Below, in pieces: positions 1-6,178 of a DNA stretch of 13,478 nucleotides (position 1 is its first letter; every line of letters starts with the position of its first letter). Both the position numbers and the translations under genes were made by a program. The notes beneath the pieces were generated by a model, which saw nothing but the letters and a program-made list of their open reading frames with translations, ran no database searches and was not told the origin of the DNA. Origin of the DNA: Candidatus Falkowbacteria bacterium RIFOXYC2_FULL_47_12 (GTDB taxonomy: Bacteria > Patescibacteriota > Patescibacteriia > Patescibacteriales > XYC2-FULL-47-12); NCBI GenBank assembly GCA_001778285.1, contig MFGL01000025.1, positions 1,852 to 15,329 of the forward strand, written 5' to 3'.

Positions 1-1143
1 TCAGCGCCATCATCTGTCAGCTCAAACAATGTTCCGCTGACAGTATCATCTGCGCAAACCGGAACCGTCAATTATGTTTTTCCGGATTCCTCCAGCGCCA
101 AGGTAGAAGTGCCGGCCGGCGCGGTGAGTTCAGCCACAACCTTTAACGTCAGTCAGGGCGCTTTAACCGGCGCGCAGACTCCGGCGCAAACAACTGGCGC
201 GTTTATGGTCGGCGATAATGTTTTTAACATCACCGCTCAAGACGCGAGCAATAGTTTAGTGAGGAGTTTTAGCGGACAACTTACCATTACTTTGGCCGTG
301 CCGGAACTGCCGGCAGATACTGCCGATTTAGCGGTTTACTATTTTAACGACGCGACGGGCGAGTGGATAAAAGTAGCGGGCGCGAGTTTTGACGCGGTGA
401 ATAAAAAAGTTATTTTTAGCGTTAATCATTTAACGACTTTTGCCATATTTAAAACAACCGGCGCGCCAGTTGCTTTAGCTACCGCGTCAGGGCAGGTATT
501 GGGTGAAAAGGTTGTCAACGACGCGCTGAGCGGAACTGTCGGCGACTATGTCTCAAGCCAAAAGAAACTTCTGAAAACAATTGACAAAAAACTAACCAAG
601 CGCCTGACTGGCCGGATTTTACTGCAGGTGCAGGACAATGGCCAGGCCTGGTATGTTGAGCCGGCGTCACAGGTTCGTTACTATCTCGCAGACGGCGCGC
701 GCGCTTACGGCGCTTTGCGCAAGTTCGGTTTGGGAATTACGAACAAAGATTTAGCCAAAATTCCGGTCGGAATAGAAAAAAGATTTTTAGATACAGATAC
801 GGATGGCGACGGGCTGGCGGATAAATTGGAAGAAGGCCTGGGAACCGATATCAATAAAACCGATACGGACTCGGACGGCGTTTCCGATTATGATGAAGTT
901 GTAAAAAATAATACCAATCCTTTGGGCGAAGGGAAAATGGTTTATAACAAAATTTTAGTAAATAAATTAAAGGGCAGAATTTTACTGCAAGTGGAATCCA
1001 AAGGCGAGGCCTGGTACATCAGTCCGGTTGACGGCAAGCGCTATTATCTGAAAGACGGCGCCGCGGCGTATCAGATTATGCGTTTCCTTTCTTTGGGTAT
1101 TACGAACTCTGACATCGCAAAAGTCGGAATAGGAGATCTGTAA
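1..1143 (+). CDS. Secreted/surface protein, 3' part (beta domain, two GEAWYV modules, TSP3 calcium-binding stretch)
   Basis: The frame is open from base 1 without a stop, so the true start lies upstream; 380 codons are visible. The first ~120 residues (VEVPAGAV, then VYYFNDATGEW, then VNHLTTFAIF) look like a ZU5-like or similar beta-sandwich segment often found near the C-terminus of secreted bacterial proteins. A linker follows, then two copies of a ~55-residue module (RILLQV, AWYV/AWYI, RYYL, LGIT) at about residues 200-255 and 322-375. Between them is an Asp-rich stretch (DTDTDGDGLADKLEEG, then DTDSDGVSDYDE) of the thrombospondin type 3/EF-like calcium-binding type. No enzymatic motif is visible. 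The signal peptide, if any, lies outside the window. The same module recurs in the gene at 8226-9533, so both proteins probably work at the same surface site. Function is unknown; adhesion or envelope structure is inference only. Confidence 0.85.
   Translation, partial: SAPSSVSSNNVPLTVSSAQTGTVNYVFPDSSSAKVEVPAGAVSSATTFNVSQGALTGAQTPAQTTGAFMVGDNVFNITAQDASNSLVRSFSGQLTITLAVPELPADTADLAVYYFNDATGEWIKVAGASFDAVNKKVIFSVNHLTTFAIFKTTGAPVALATASGQVLGEKVVNDALSGTVGDYVSSQKKLLKTIDKKLTKRLTGRILLQVQDNGQAWYVEPASQVRYYLADGARAYGALRKFGLGITNKDLAKIPVGIEKRFLDTDTDGDGLADKLEEGLGTDINKTDTDSDGVSDYDEVVKNNTNPLGEGKMVYNKILVNKLKGRILLQVESKGEAWYISPVDGKRYYLKDGAAAYQIMRFLSLGITNSDIAKVGIGDL
601..765 (+). repeat. GEAWYV-type protein module, copy 1
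   Basis: This codes for RLTGRILLQVQ, then GQAWYVEP, RYYLADG, FGLGITNKDLAKIP. It is the first of four copies of the same ~55-residue module in the window. The Asn-Gly turn before AWYV and the paired tyrosines after it are shared by the other copies at 964-1125, 9000-9164 and 9285-9449. I do not recognise a named family for it. Confidence 0.8.
964..1125 (+). repeat. GEAWYV-type protein module, copy 2
   Basis: Second copy in the same protein: KLKGRILLQVE, GEAWYISP, GKRYYLKDG, LSLGITNSDIAKV. It ends four residues before the stop codon, so the protein terminates on the module. It is separated from copy 1 by the calcium-binding Asp-rich stretch. Confidence 0.8.
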
Positions 1144-1158
1144 ACAATTACGAATTTC

Positions 1159-1191
1159 GGCCGAGTCTTCTATTGAAGGCTCGGCCTTTTT
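1159..1191 (+). terminator. Rho-independent terminator after the surface-protein gene
   Basis: The arms GGCCGAGTCTTC and GAAGGCTCGGCC form a 12-bp stem with one T-G wobble. They close a TATT loop and are followed at once by TTTTT. It lies 16 bases after the stop codon and separates this gene from the toxin-antitoxin promoter. Confidence 0.9.
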
Positions 1192-1197
1192 GGTTCA

Positions 1198-1226
1198 TTG
1201 ACAGAAAAATTTTTATTTGATAATAT
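1198..1226 (+). promoter_or_regulatory. Sigma-70-type promoter of the toxin-antitoxin operon
   Basis: There is a perfect -35 TTGACA (1198-1203), a 17-base spacer and a -10 TAATAT (1221-1226). The -10 is preceded by TG one base upstream, giving an extended -10. Transcription should start near 1233, about 30 bases before the antitoxin start codon. Confidence 0.8.
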
Positions 1227-1246
1227 TGTAATACAAATTATTACAA
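1226..1246. promoter_or_regulatory. Palindromic operator, probable antitoxin binding site
   Basis: TTGTAATA (1226-1233) and TATTACAA (1239-1246) are perfect 8-bp inverted arms around five bases. The site starts at the last base of the -10 and covers the expected transcription start. Ribbon-helix-helix antitoxins usually autorepress by binding such short palindromes, so this placement fits autoregulation of the two genes downstream. Binding itself is inferred. Confidence 0.65.
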
Positions 1247-1263
1247 ATTTTTAAACAGAATAT

Positions 1264-1479
1264 ATGCGCAATATCATAAACATTTCCCTGCCGCTGGAAA
1301 TGGTAAAAGTGGTCAAACAAGAAGTCAAGCTGGGCAAATATGCGAGCATCAGTGAATTTTTCCGCCATTTGGTGCGAACGCACGAAGAGAATAAAATATT
1401 AGGAAGTTTAGAGGAAAGTCGGCGCGACATAAAAGTGGGGCGGGGCAAGGTTTTGCGCTCGCTGAAAAGTCTGCGCTAA
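1264..1479 (+). CDS. Ribbon-helix-helix antitoxin (CopG/ParD-like)
   Basis: A 71-residue protein. The N-terminus (RNIINISLPLEMVKVVKQEV, then KYASISEFFRHLVR) has the pattern of a ribbon-helix-helix DNA-binding domain: a short beta strand (INISLP), helix A, a turn, then helix B beginning SISEFFR. The charged C-terminal tail (residues ~47-71) is the usual toxin-wrapping region. It stands 9 bases upstream of a RelE-type toxin gene and downstream of a promoter overlapped by a palindrome, so it is the antitoxin and likely autorepressor. No good Shine-Dalgarno precedes the ATG. The exact subfamily (CopG, ParD or RHH_1) cannot be settled by eye. Confidence 0.85.
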   Translation: MRNIINISLPLEMVKVVKQEVKLGKYASISEFFRHLVRTHEENKILGSLEESRRDIKVGRGKVLRSLKSLR

Positions 1480-1488
1480 GATTAACTT

Positions 1489-1746
1489 ATGGAAATTATT
1501 TATTCCCCTAAATTTGCGCGGGAGTATAAGAATTTGCCGTCAGAAATTAAAGAGGTGGCGGAAGAAAAAGAAGAAATTTTTCGCCGCGACCCTTTTGACG
1601 CCTGCTTGAAAACACATAAATTGCACGGGAAACTGAACGATTTTTGGTCGTTTTCCATCGGTTATAAATATCGGGTAGTATTTGAATTCGGTAAAAATAA
1701 TGTAGTTTATTTTCATTTGGCAGGAAATCATAAAATCTATCAATAA
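1489..1746 (+). CDS. RelE/ParE-superfamily toxin
   Basis: An 85-residue protein of normal length for the RelE/ParE fold. Visible family features are the start EIIYSPKFAREYKNLP, the DPFDACLKTHKLHGKL segment, the core WSFSIGYKYRVVFEF and the final strand VVYFHLAGNHKIYQ. The pattern is closest to the RelE/StbE-type mRNA interferases, in which a basic and aromatic surface (here K, R and Y residues in the GYKYRVVF and NHKIY segments) cleaves mRNA on the ribosome. A ParE-like gyrase poison cannot be excluded. It follows the antitoxin gene by 9 bases and must be co-transcribed with it. The reading frame is intact, with no sign of decay. Confidence 0.85.
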   Translation: MEIIYSPKFAREYKNLPSEIKEVAEEKEEIFRRDPFDACLKTHKLHGKLNDFWSFSIGYKYRVVFEFGKNNVVYFHLAGNHKIYQ

Positions 1747-1784
1747 GAAATAATGCACTCTTTACTCATTACGATTATTCGCCT

Positions 1785-2870
1785 ATGTCACTGTCTGTCG
1801 GCATCGTCGGCCTGCCCAACGTCGGCAAATCAACCACCTTTAATGCCCTGCTGAAACGCAAGCAGGCCATAGCCTCCAATTTCCCCTTCTGCACCATTGA
1901 CCCCAACGTCGGTGTCGTGAGCGTGCCGGACGAACGTCTGACGCAATTGAGTGCCGTTTCCCAATCGCAAAAAACAACCCCGGCCACGATTGAATTCGTT
2001 GACATCGCCGGCCTCGTTGCCGGTGCGCACAAAGGCGAGGGGTTGGGAAACCAATTTTTAAGCCATATTCGCGAGGTGGATGCAATTGTTGAGGTGGTGC
2101 GCGCCTTTCAGAATCCGGATATTATTCATGTCGCGGGAAAAATTTCGCCGGCTGACGACATTGCCACTATCAATTTGGAGTTGATTATGGCTGATTTACA
2201 AACCGTGGAAAAACGGCTGGCAAAAGCCGCAAGCGACGCCAAAGGTGGAGATAAAAAAATAATTTTGGAAAAACAGATTTTGGAAAAAATAAAACAGGCG
2301 CTGGAACAGGAACAAGCCGTGCGCGATTTAAATTTTACCGATGAGGAAAAAAATATTATCAAATCATTATCGCTTTTGACCGCGAAACCGCTGTTATATG
2401 TTTTGAATATTGACGATAGCGAGCAAAGGAGTTCAACTCCTTTAAAAGGAGTTGAACTCCTAAGCCTTTCTAATATAATCACCATCAACGCCCAGCTTGA
2501 ATCCGAAATCGCCGAGCTGCCGGCAGAAGAGCAGGAGCAGTACAAAAAAGAATTGGGCATTGCCGAAACCGGACTGGACAAGCTGATCAAGCAATCTTAT
2601 AAACTCTTAAACTTAATCACCTACTTTACCTCCGGCGAGCCGGAAACCCGCGCCTGGACCGTAGCGCAAAATACAGCGGCGCCGGAAGCGGCCGGCGTTA
2701 TTCATACTGATTTTATCAAAGGTTTTATCCGCGCCGAAGTCATCAGCTGGCAGGACTTTGTGCATGCCGGCGGCTGGAGCCGCGCCAAAGAAAAAGGCCT
2801 GGTCCGCACCGAGGGCAAGACGTATGAACTGCAGGATGGCGACACGTGTTATTTCCTGATAAATAAATAG
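1785..2870 (+). CDS. ychF: Ribosome-associated P-loop NTPase YchF/OLA1
   Basis: A 361-residue protein, close to the ~363 usual for bacterial YchF. The G domain has P-loop GLPNVGKST (residues 9-17), the typical NFPFCTIDPNVGVV segment (32-45) and DIAGLVAGAHKGEGLGNQF (73-91). A helical coiled-coil insertion lies at about 120-195. The C-terminal TGS domain starts near residue 277 and ends in ELQDGDTCYFLIN. YchF binds ribosomes and hydrolyses ATP more readily than GTP; it acts in translation and stress responses. The base-recognition motif, usually NxxE, reads NIDD (208-211). Directly after it residues 215-226 (RSSTPLKGVELL) are encoded by a palindromic repeat described separately. The gene begins 38 bases after the toxin gene and is followed closely by purB; I see no clear promoter of its own. 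Confidence 0.95.
   Translation: MSLSVGIVGLPNVGKSTTFNALLKRKQAIASNFPFCTIDPNVGVVSVPDERLTQLSAVSQSQKTTPATIEFVDIAGLVAGAHKGEGLGNQFLSHIREVDAIVEVVRAFQNPDIIHVAGKISPADDIATINLELIMADLQTVEKRLAKAASDAKGGDKKIILEKQILEKIKQALEQEQAVRDLNFTDEEKNIIKSLSLLTAKPLLYVLNIDDSEQRSSTPLKGVELLSLSNIITINAQLESEIAELPAEEQEQYKKELGIAETGLDKLIKQSYKLLNLITYFTSGEPETRAWTVAQNTAAPEAAGVIHTDFIKGFIRAEVISWQDFVHAGGWSRAKEKGLVRTEGKTYELQDGDTCYFLINK
2427..2461. repeat. In-frame palindromic element, copy 1 (inside ychF)
   Basis: AGGAGTTCAACTCCT (2427-2441) and its reverse complement AGGAGTTGAACTCCT (2447-2461) form a 17-bp perfect inverted repeat around one central base at 2444. Each 15-mer is itself a near-palindrome (AGGAGTT/AACTCCT), giving four half-sites. 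It encodes residues 215-226 of YchF. On this strand only this frame is open through the element; the other two frames hit TAA or TGA. The same 15-mers recur at 9175-9214. Confidence 0.9.
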
Positions 2871-2876
2871 GAATAT

Positions 2877-2905
2877 TTGCTTTTTTTAATTTTTTGCGGT
2901 ACGTT
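2877..2905 (+). promoter_or_regulatory. Weak candidate promoter upstream of purB
   Basis: TTGCTT (2877-2882), 17 bases, then TACGTT (2900-2905). If used, transcription would begin within a few bases of the ATG at 2912, giving a nearly leaderless message. That would fit the lack of a Shine-Dalgarno sequence here. The match to consensus is poor, and read-through from ychF is equally likely. Confidence 0.25.
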
Positions 2906-2911
2906 AAAAGT

Positions 2912-4372
2912 ATGACACAACGTCATCTGACGCTCTCGCAAGCGCAAAAACAACTCGCCGCTGCCGTATCATTTCTGACCGAAACTGCGGCAAAACAAGG
3001 CGAACGTACTCTGTTTATGCCCGGTGATGGCCGCTACCAGCCTGATGAACTGCGGCCTTTTTTGGGTTATGACCAGATGGCCGGCTGGCTTATTATCGTA
3101 GAATGGTTTTGGATGGTAACGCTCGCACAGCTTGGCGAAATGCCGGCGGCGGACGCGAAATTGCTCACTCCCTGGCGGCTTTATGACCTGCTCAAAAATA
3201 TCACCACCACAAATATTGACGAAAAGGAGCGGGAAACCAAACACGACATTCTGGCTCTGCTCATACTCATGCGTGAGCGTCTCCCCAAACGTCTGCACTG
3301 CTGGCTGCATTTTTGCGCAACCTCGCACGACATCGTTGAAACAGCCTACGCCCTGCAGCTCAAGGAACTCTTCACGCGCGTTTTTTACCCCAAAGCCCAA
3401 CGCATTGACGCGCTCTGGCGCGCGCATATCAGTACGAGCGCGCAAACTCTGCAGGCCGGCCGAACGCACCTGCAAACCGCTCTGCCGATTACGGTGGGCG
3501 CCTGGCTTGCTGTCCTGCATAACCGTTTTGCGCTGACGGCGAAGCAAGCGCTGACGCTCTCCCGCACCGTGCCCGGAAAATTTTCCGGCGCTGTCGGCAC
3601 CAAGGCCTCGCAAGTCGCGCTTCTGAAAAGCCGGCAGGGCGAGGCAACGCTCATGAAACTCTTGGGCTTGCCCGCGGCAGGGCTCAGCACGCAAATCGCC
3701 CCGCCTGAAGCGCGGGCCCGTTTCTACTTTGAACTCGTGCTCCTCTCCGGCGCGCTGGCAAACCTGGGCGAAGACGTGCGCATTCTGCAGAGTTCGCAGT
3801 TCGGCGAACTCGTCAGCGCGAGCTCCTCGTCCTCGGCCATGCCGCACAAAACAGCCAACCCCATCACCGCCGAAAAAATCGCCGGCATGCACGTAAGCGT
3901 GCAGGCGGAATTTTTCAAAATCATGGGGACATTGGTTTCCGACCTGGGGCGCGACCTGCGCTGGTCAAACGTCATGCGCAGTTTCAGCGCCGTGACAGTC
4001 TACGCCTTTGAACAGCTCCGGCTCACCGAGCGGCTCTTTGCCACGCTGAAAATCAACGAACAGCGGTGCCGACAAAATTTTGACGTGAACGCCAAACTCG
4101 TCGTCGCCGAAGTCCTGCACCTGTACCTGCAGCGCGCCGGCTACGCGGAAACACATCACTTAGTGAACGCAACTATTGCGCCGGCGGCGGCGCAAACCGG
4201 CATGACGCTCGCCCAACAAATGGATGAATACGTAAAAGACAAAAAAGACGCCGCGCTGAAACGCATCTGGCAAAAAACGCCGGCGCACATCAAACATATT
4301 TTAAAAAATCCGGATACCTATCTCGGTCAGGCCGTAGCTTTAGCCATGCAGGAAGCAAAAAATAAACTATAA
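2912..4372 (+). CDS. purB: Adenylosuccinate lyase
   Basis: A 486-residue member of the fumarase/aspartase superfamily. It catalyses SAICAR to AICAR plus fumarate, and adenylosuccinate to AMP plus fumarate. Superfamily landmarks appear in order: TKHDILA (His111), the TSHDI segment (137-141), GRTHLQTALPITVG (His186) and the flexible signature loop SSAMPHKTANPITAEKI near 307-323, ahead of the helical C-terminus. Identification as PurB rather than argininosuccinate lyase or fumarase rests on MPHK, the TSxDI and THxQxAxPxTxG patterns, and the purE gene nine bases downstream. The signature loop is odd: common PurB proteins read MPHK, one residue, then NP, whereas this one has two residues (TA) between K and N. 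I chose ATG 2912 over an upstream TTG at 2894 because ATG is the stronger start and the extra six residues match nothing. Confidence 0.88.
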   Translation: MTQRHLTLSQAQKQLAAAVSFLTETAAKQGERTLFMPGDGRYQPDELRPFLGYDQMAGWLIIVEWFWMVTLAQLGEMPAADAKLLTPWRLYDLLKNITTTNIDEKERETKHDILALLILMRERLPKRLHCWLHFCATSHDIVETAYALQLKELFTRVFYPKAQRIDALWRAHISTSAQTLQAGRTHLQTALPITVGAWLAVLHNRFALTAKQALTLSRTVPGKFSGAVGTKASQVALLKSRQGEATLMKLLGLPAAGLSTQIAPPEARARFYFELVLLSGALANLGEDVRILQSSQFGELVSASSSSSAMPHKTANPITAEKIAGMHVSVQAEFFKIMGTLVSDLGRDLRWSNVMRSFSAVTVYAFEQLRLTERLFATLKINEQRCRQNFDVNAKLVVAEVLHLYLQRAGYAETHHLVNATIAPAAAQTGMTLAQQMDEYVKDKKDAALKRIWQKTPAHIKHILKNPDTYLGQAVALAMQEAKNKL

Positions 4373-4381
4373 CAAAACTAT

Positions 4382-4918
4382 ATGGACGAAAAATTAAAAA
4401 AAATAATTTTAAAAAAACAGGGCGCGGCCGTCATCGTGGCCGGCTCTGGCAGCGACCAAGAACATATTAAACGCATTGCCGACGCCCTGCGCGCCTACGG
4501 CATCCCCTTTGAAGTCCGCGTACTCTCGGCGCACAAGCAGGTGCGCGCAGACGACGTTAAAAATTTCCTTGCCGAATACCTGACATTTGCTGACTACCCG
4601 CTGGCCTTCATCAGTGTCGCTGGCGGAACTGATGCCTTAAGCGGCATGCTCTCCTTCAATCTCTCTTTCCCGGTCATCGCCTGCGCGCCGGACGCGATGC
4701 CCCAGCAGCCGAACCTATCGTGCCTCACCAACCCGCCGGGCTCCTCCAACGCCTGTATTGTGCGGCCGGAAAACGCCGCCCGCTTCGTCGCCCAGCTCTT
4801 TGCCTGGTGCAATCCGCGCGCGCGCGAAATTTTGGCAGCTGAAATAGAGGAAAAAATAAAAAAACTGCACGCCGCCGACGAAGCGCTGCGAAGCAAAATG
4901 TTGTCTTTATTCTGCTAA
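4382..4918 (+). CDS. purE: 5-(carboxyamino)imidazole/AIR carboxylase, class II-like PurE
   Basis: A 178-residue PurE-fold protein that makes CAIR in purine synthesis. It has the nucleotide-phosphate loop GSGSD (21-25), SAHK (49-52), the VAGG segment (79-82), PVIACAPD (97-104) and NPPGSS (117-122). The SAHK rather than SAHR, the absence of the class I GGAAHLPGM histidine (here GGTDALSGM), and a C-terminal extension resembling the animal AIR carboxylase tail (AAQIF-like FVAQLFAWCN, then a charged helix) point to class II. Class II enzymes use CO2 and AIR directly and do not need PurK. Class I enzymes are mutases acting on N5-CAIR. The gene starts 9 bases after purB and ends 15 before glyA, so it is in the same transcript. 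The class call is by remembered motif, not alignment. Confidence 0.85.
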   Translation: MDEKLKKIILKKQGAAVIVAGSGSDQEHIKRIADALRAYGIPFEVRVLSAHKQVRADDVKNFLAEYLTFADYPLAFISVAGGTDALSGMLSFNLSFPVIACAPDAMPQQPNLSCLTNPPGSSNACIVRPENAARFVAQLFAWCNPRAREILAAEIEEKIKKLHAADEALRSKMLSLFC

Positions 4919-4933
4919 TTTTTTAAAAAGCCT

Positions 4934-6178
4934 ATGCAATTTTCCTCTCTCAAACAAGACGCGCAAATTTTTGACCTCCTGCAAAAAGAAACCCGCCGCC
5001 AGGCCGAGGGCATGGAATTGATTCCATCGGAAAACTACACCTCCGCCGCGGTCATGGAAGCCATGGGTTCAATTTTAACCAACAAATACTCCGAGGGCTA
5101 CCCGGGCAAGCGCTACTACGGCGGCCAGGAAAATATTGACGATATTGAAAACATCGCCATTGAGCGCGCCAAACAACTCTTCGGCGCCGAACACGTAAAC
5201 GTCCAGCCCTATTCCGGCTCGCCGGCTAACACGGCGATTTATTTTGCCCTGCTCAATTACGGCGACACCATCATGGGATTGAAACTTGACCACGGCGGGC
5301 ACATCACTCACGGACTGCCCATTAGTTTTTCCGGCCGCAGCTACAAAATTGTCCCCTACCTCTGCAAACCGGACGGCTGGCTTGATATGGACGAGGTGGA
5401 GCGTTTAGCCAAAGAGCGCAAACCAAAATTGATTGTTGCCGGCTTCACGGCGTATCCGCGCGACATTGACTGGAAGCGGTTCCGCCAAATCGCCGATGCA
5501 GTCGGCGCCATTGCCATGGCCGATATTTCGCACACGGCCGGTTTAATCGCGGGCAAGCAATTGGAAAATCCGGTTCCCTACTTTGATGTTGTCATGACCA
5601 CTACGCACAAAACCATGCGCGGCCCGCGCGGCGCCATTATCATGTGCAAAGAAAAATACGCCAAAGATATTGACCGCGCTGTGTTCCCCGGACTGCAGGG
5701 CGGACCGCATGATAGTATCATCGCGGGCAAGGCGGTCTGTTTTGCCGAGGCACTGCAGCCGGACTTTGCCGATTACGCCAAACAAATTATTTTAAACGCC
5801 AAAGCGCTGGCTAACGAATTAAAAAAGCACGGGTTTAAATTAGTCACCGACGGCACCGACACGCATTTGATTTTGATTGATTTAACCAATAAAAATATCA
5901 CCGGCAAAATTGCGCAAACGACTTTGGACGCGATTGGCATTACCTTAAACAAAAACACCGTGCCGCACGAGACGCGCAGCCCCATGGACCCCTCCGGCAT
6001 TCGCTTAGGTACCCCGGCCATCACTACCCGCGGCTTCAAGGAAGAACACATGGCTCGCGTCGCAACCTGGATTAACGACGCGCTCGCGCACACAAACGAC
6101 ACAGCCGCATTGCAAAAAATTAAAGAAGAAGTAAAAACTTTCTGCCTGCAGTTTCCGATTCCAAATATCCATGCTTAA
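4934..6178 (+). CDS. glyA: Serine hydroxymethyltransferase
   Basis: A 414-residue fold-type I PLP enzyme of normal bacterial length (about 410-420). It interconverts serine and glycine while loading tetrahydrofolate with a one-carbon unit. Landmarks: ELIPSENYTS (28-37), NKYSEGYPGKRYYGG (50-64), VNVQPYSGSPAN (88-99), LDHGGHITHG, ADISHTAGL (196-204, with Asp197 and His200 near the PLP) and the Schiff-base lysine Lys226 in TTTHKTMRGPRG. The C-terminal region has SGIRLGTPAITTRG, with the carboxylate-binding Arg. All expected residues are present. It follows purE by 15 bases. Glycine and one-carbon units feed purine synthesis, so the neighbourhood is coherent. Its last codons overlap the start of recQ by 8 bases (ATGCTTAA), implying coupled translation. 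Confidence 0.97.
   Translation: MQFSSLKQDAQIFDLLQKETRRQAEGMELIPSENYTSAAVMEAMGSILTNKYSEGYPGKRYYGGQENIDDIENIAIERAKQLFGAEHVNVQPYSGSPANTAIYFALLNYGDTIMGLKLDHGGHITHGLPISFSGRSYKIVPYLCKPDGWLDMDEVERLAKERKPKLIVAGFTAYPRDIDWKRFRQIADAVGAIAMADISHTAGLIAGKQLENPVPYFDVVMTTTHKTMRGPRGAIIMCKEKYAKDIDRAVFPGLQGGPHDSIIAGKAVCFAEALQPDFADYAKQIILNAKALANELKKHGFKLVTDGTDTHLILIDLTNKNITGKIAQTTLDAIGITLNKNTVPHETRSPMDPSGIRLGTPAITTRGFKEEHMARVATWINDALAHTNDTAALQKIKEEVKTFCLQFPIPNIHA

Noticed and set aside
2969..3892. Long open frame of 307 codons on the minus strand
   Set aside because: It lies wholly inside purB, its translation is Arg/Gln/Gly-rich with no family pattern, and the plus strand has clear PurB motifs. It is an artefact of GC-rich antisense codons.
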